The notes under the pieces: generated by a model
The model's database searches: none
What the model was told of the DNA's origin: nothing
Seen by the model: the letters and a program-made list of their open reading frames with translations, nothing else
Made by a program: the position numbers and the translations under genes
Source of the DNA: Phycisphaerales bacterium
GTDB taxonomy: Bacteria > Planctomycetota > Phycisphaerae > UBA1845
DNA length: 32,471 nucleotides
Direction of reading: 5' to 3'
Assembly: GCA_013140575.1 (NCBI GenBank)
Contig: JABFSN010000217.1
Span: 1 to 32,471 of the forward strand
Part shown: piece by piece, positions 31,937 through 32,471 of the stretch
Numbering within the stretch: position 1 is the stretch's first letter
Layout of the letters: every line of letters starts with the position of its first letter

Positions 31937-32377
31937 ATGGGAGGGCGATTAAGAATGCCTTTTAAGGAATGGCCTAACTGGGCTCGCGTTGTGGTTTATG
32001 TTTCGGGAGCGATCACCTCAGCACTAATTGGAGCTTATGCCAAACAGTTTGTAGACAGGGCAGTCATTCGTGTAGCCGTTGACCAAATCTCAATTGCCAT
32101 CCCCACACCCGAACAGCTGATCGCGGACGGGATTTCGCGCCAACTTAGTGGCGCGTCGTCCGATATGGGCTTTTCGCCAAGTCCCGAACTTAATCGACTT
32201 GCCAAAGCATCGACATGGACGCCGGAATTCGACGAGAAGGGATCCTTGGACGACTATCTCCCCTGGGTGCATACGATTCGGGACCGCTCTGAAGAGCTTT
32301 TGCGGGAAATCCCTGCGTTTCGAAGGCGTATGCAAGACTGGCCGACTATTGATCTTCGCCTAATTAAAGAAACATGA
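31937..32377 (+). CDS. Hypothetical membrane-anchored protein
   Basis: 146 residues with one N-terminal transmembrane helix (ARVVVYVSGAITSALIGAYA) and a soluble C-terminal part (WTPEFDEKGSLDDYLPWVHTIRDRSEELLREIPAF). Base composition is visibly lower in GC than the neighbours, which suggests acquisition. ATG 31937 (AGGAG eleven bases upstream) and ATG 31955 (GGGAGGG eight bases upstream) are both possible. No family recognised. Confidence 0.6.
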   Translation: MGGRLRMPFKEWPNWARVVVYVSGAITSALIGAYAKQFVDRAVIRVAVDQISIAIPTPEQLIADGISRQLSGASSDMGFSPSPELNRLAKASTWTPEFDEKGSLDDYLPWVHTIRDRSEELLREIPAFRRRMQDWPTIDLRLIKET

Positions 32378-32401
32378 CTTCGCGGCACGATAAAAGGGTA
32401 C

Positions 32402-32471
32402 ATGAGACCGCAAGGAAGCGCCGAGGAGTTGGAACGTCGTCGCCGGCGGGCGGTGGCGTTGGTTCAGGAGG
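32402..32471 (+). CDS. Start of an IS630-type transposase/helix-turn-helix protein (cut by the window edge)
   Basis: The last 70 bases encode 23 codons beginning MRPQGSAEELERRRRRAVAL. This resembles the N-terminus of winged-helix (COG3415/IS630 N-terminal) proteins that continue into a helix-turn-helix. A mobile element is likely but needs the sequence to the right of the window. Confidence 0.5.
   Translation, partial: MRPQGSAEELERRRRRAVALVQE

Overview
The window is a 32.5 kb, high-GC stretch of bacterial chromosome. It most resembles a Planctomycetota genome (Phycisphaerae-like). The reasons are the zinc-ribbon/membrane protein at 6.5 kb with a CxxCxYNLRG...CPECG head, many short intergenic palindromes, a SUF operon with a DUF1858-like/rhodanese member, and a GAK-type gene cassette. 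This placement is an inference; no rRNA or tRNA gene is present to confirm it.

Layout. (1) 0-4.6 kb is loosely packed accessory DNA: the 5' part of a lipoprotein gene, a dense block of palindromic repeats, a minus-strand trio (DinB-like protein, small helical protein, AbiEii-type nucleotidyltransferase), gene remnants, and two paralogous secreted Kazal-like mini-proteins. (2) 4.7-7.0 kb holds the magnesium transporter gene mgtE and a zinc-ribbon membrane protein. (3) 7.1-14.8 kb is a complete SUF iron-sulfur cluster operon: Rrf2 regulator, A-type carrier, sufB, DUF1858-like/rhodanese protein, sufC, sufD, sufS, sufU, sufT. It has a readable sigma-70 promoter and a candidate operator in front. 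Most wide gene junctions carry a purine-rich 8-9 bp tandem repeat. (4) 15.0-18.1 kb holds bamA and an ompH/skp-type chaperone gene. (5) 19.1-24.8 kb is the most interesting part: six tightly packed co-directional genes encoding amphi-Trp protein, PHP-type metallohydrolase, second amphi-Trp protein, PhoU-like + aminoglycoside-phosphotransferase-like fusion, ATP-grasp ligase and HprK-related kinase B. Grasp + amphi-Trp + kinase is the signature of the uncharacterised GAK system. The PHP protein and PhoU-kinase fusion look like further members. An 11-bp-period direct repeat resembling a Pho box lies upstream. (6) 25-30 kb holds a degenerate endonuclease/exonuclease/phosphatase-fold protein, a strongly structured non-coding stretch, a near-consensus promoter, then dnaG and rpoD. 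(7) 30.1-32.5 kb is repeat-rich: three copies of a ~68-bp REPIN-like element, one of which interrupts hicA and leaves hicB apparently orphaned, followed by a DinB-like gene, small hypothetical genes and the first codons of an apparent IS630-type helix-turn-helix protein at the right edge.

How the genes work together. The SUF block makes Fe-S clusters: SufS and SufU mobilise sulfur, SufBCD is the scaffold, the A-type carrier and SufT support delivery and maturation, and the Rrf2 protein senses demand. bamA and the Skp-like gene point to a diderm envelope. dnaG-rpoD is the conserved replication/transcription pair. The GAK block has no known function; its domains (ATP-dependent ligase, two kinase types, PhoU-like helices, PHP phosphoesterase) suggest a phosphorylation-centred pathway.
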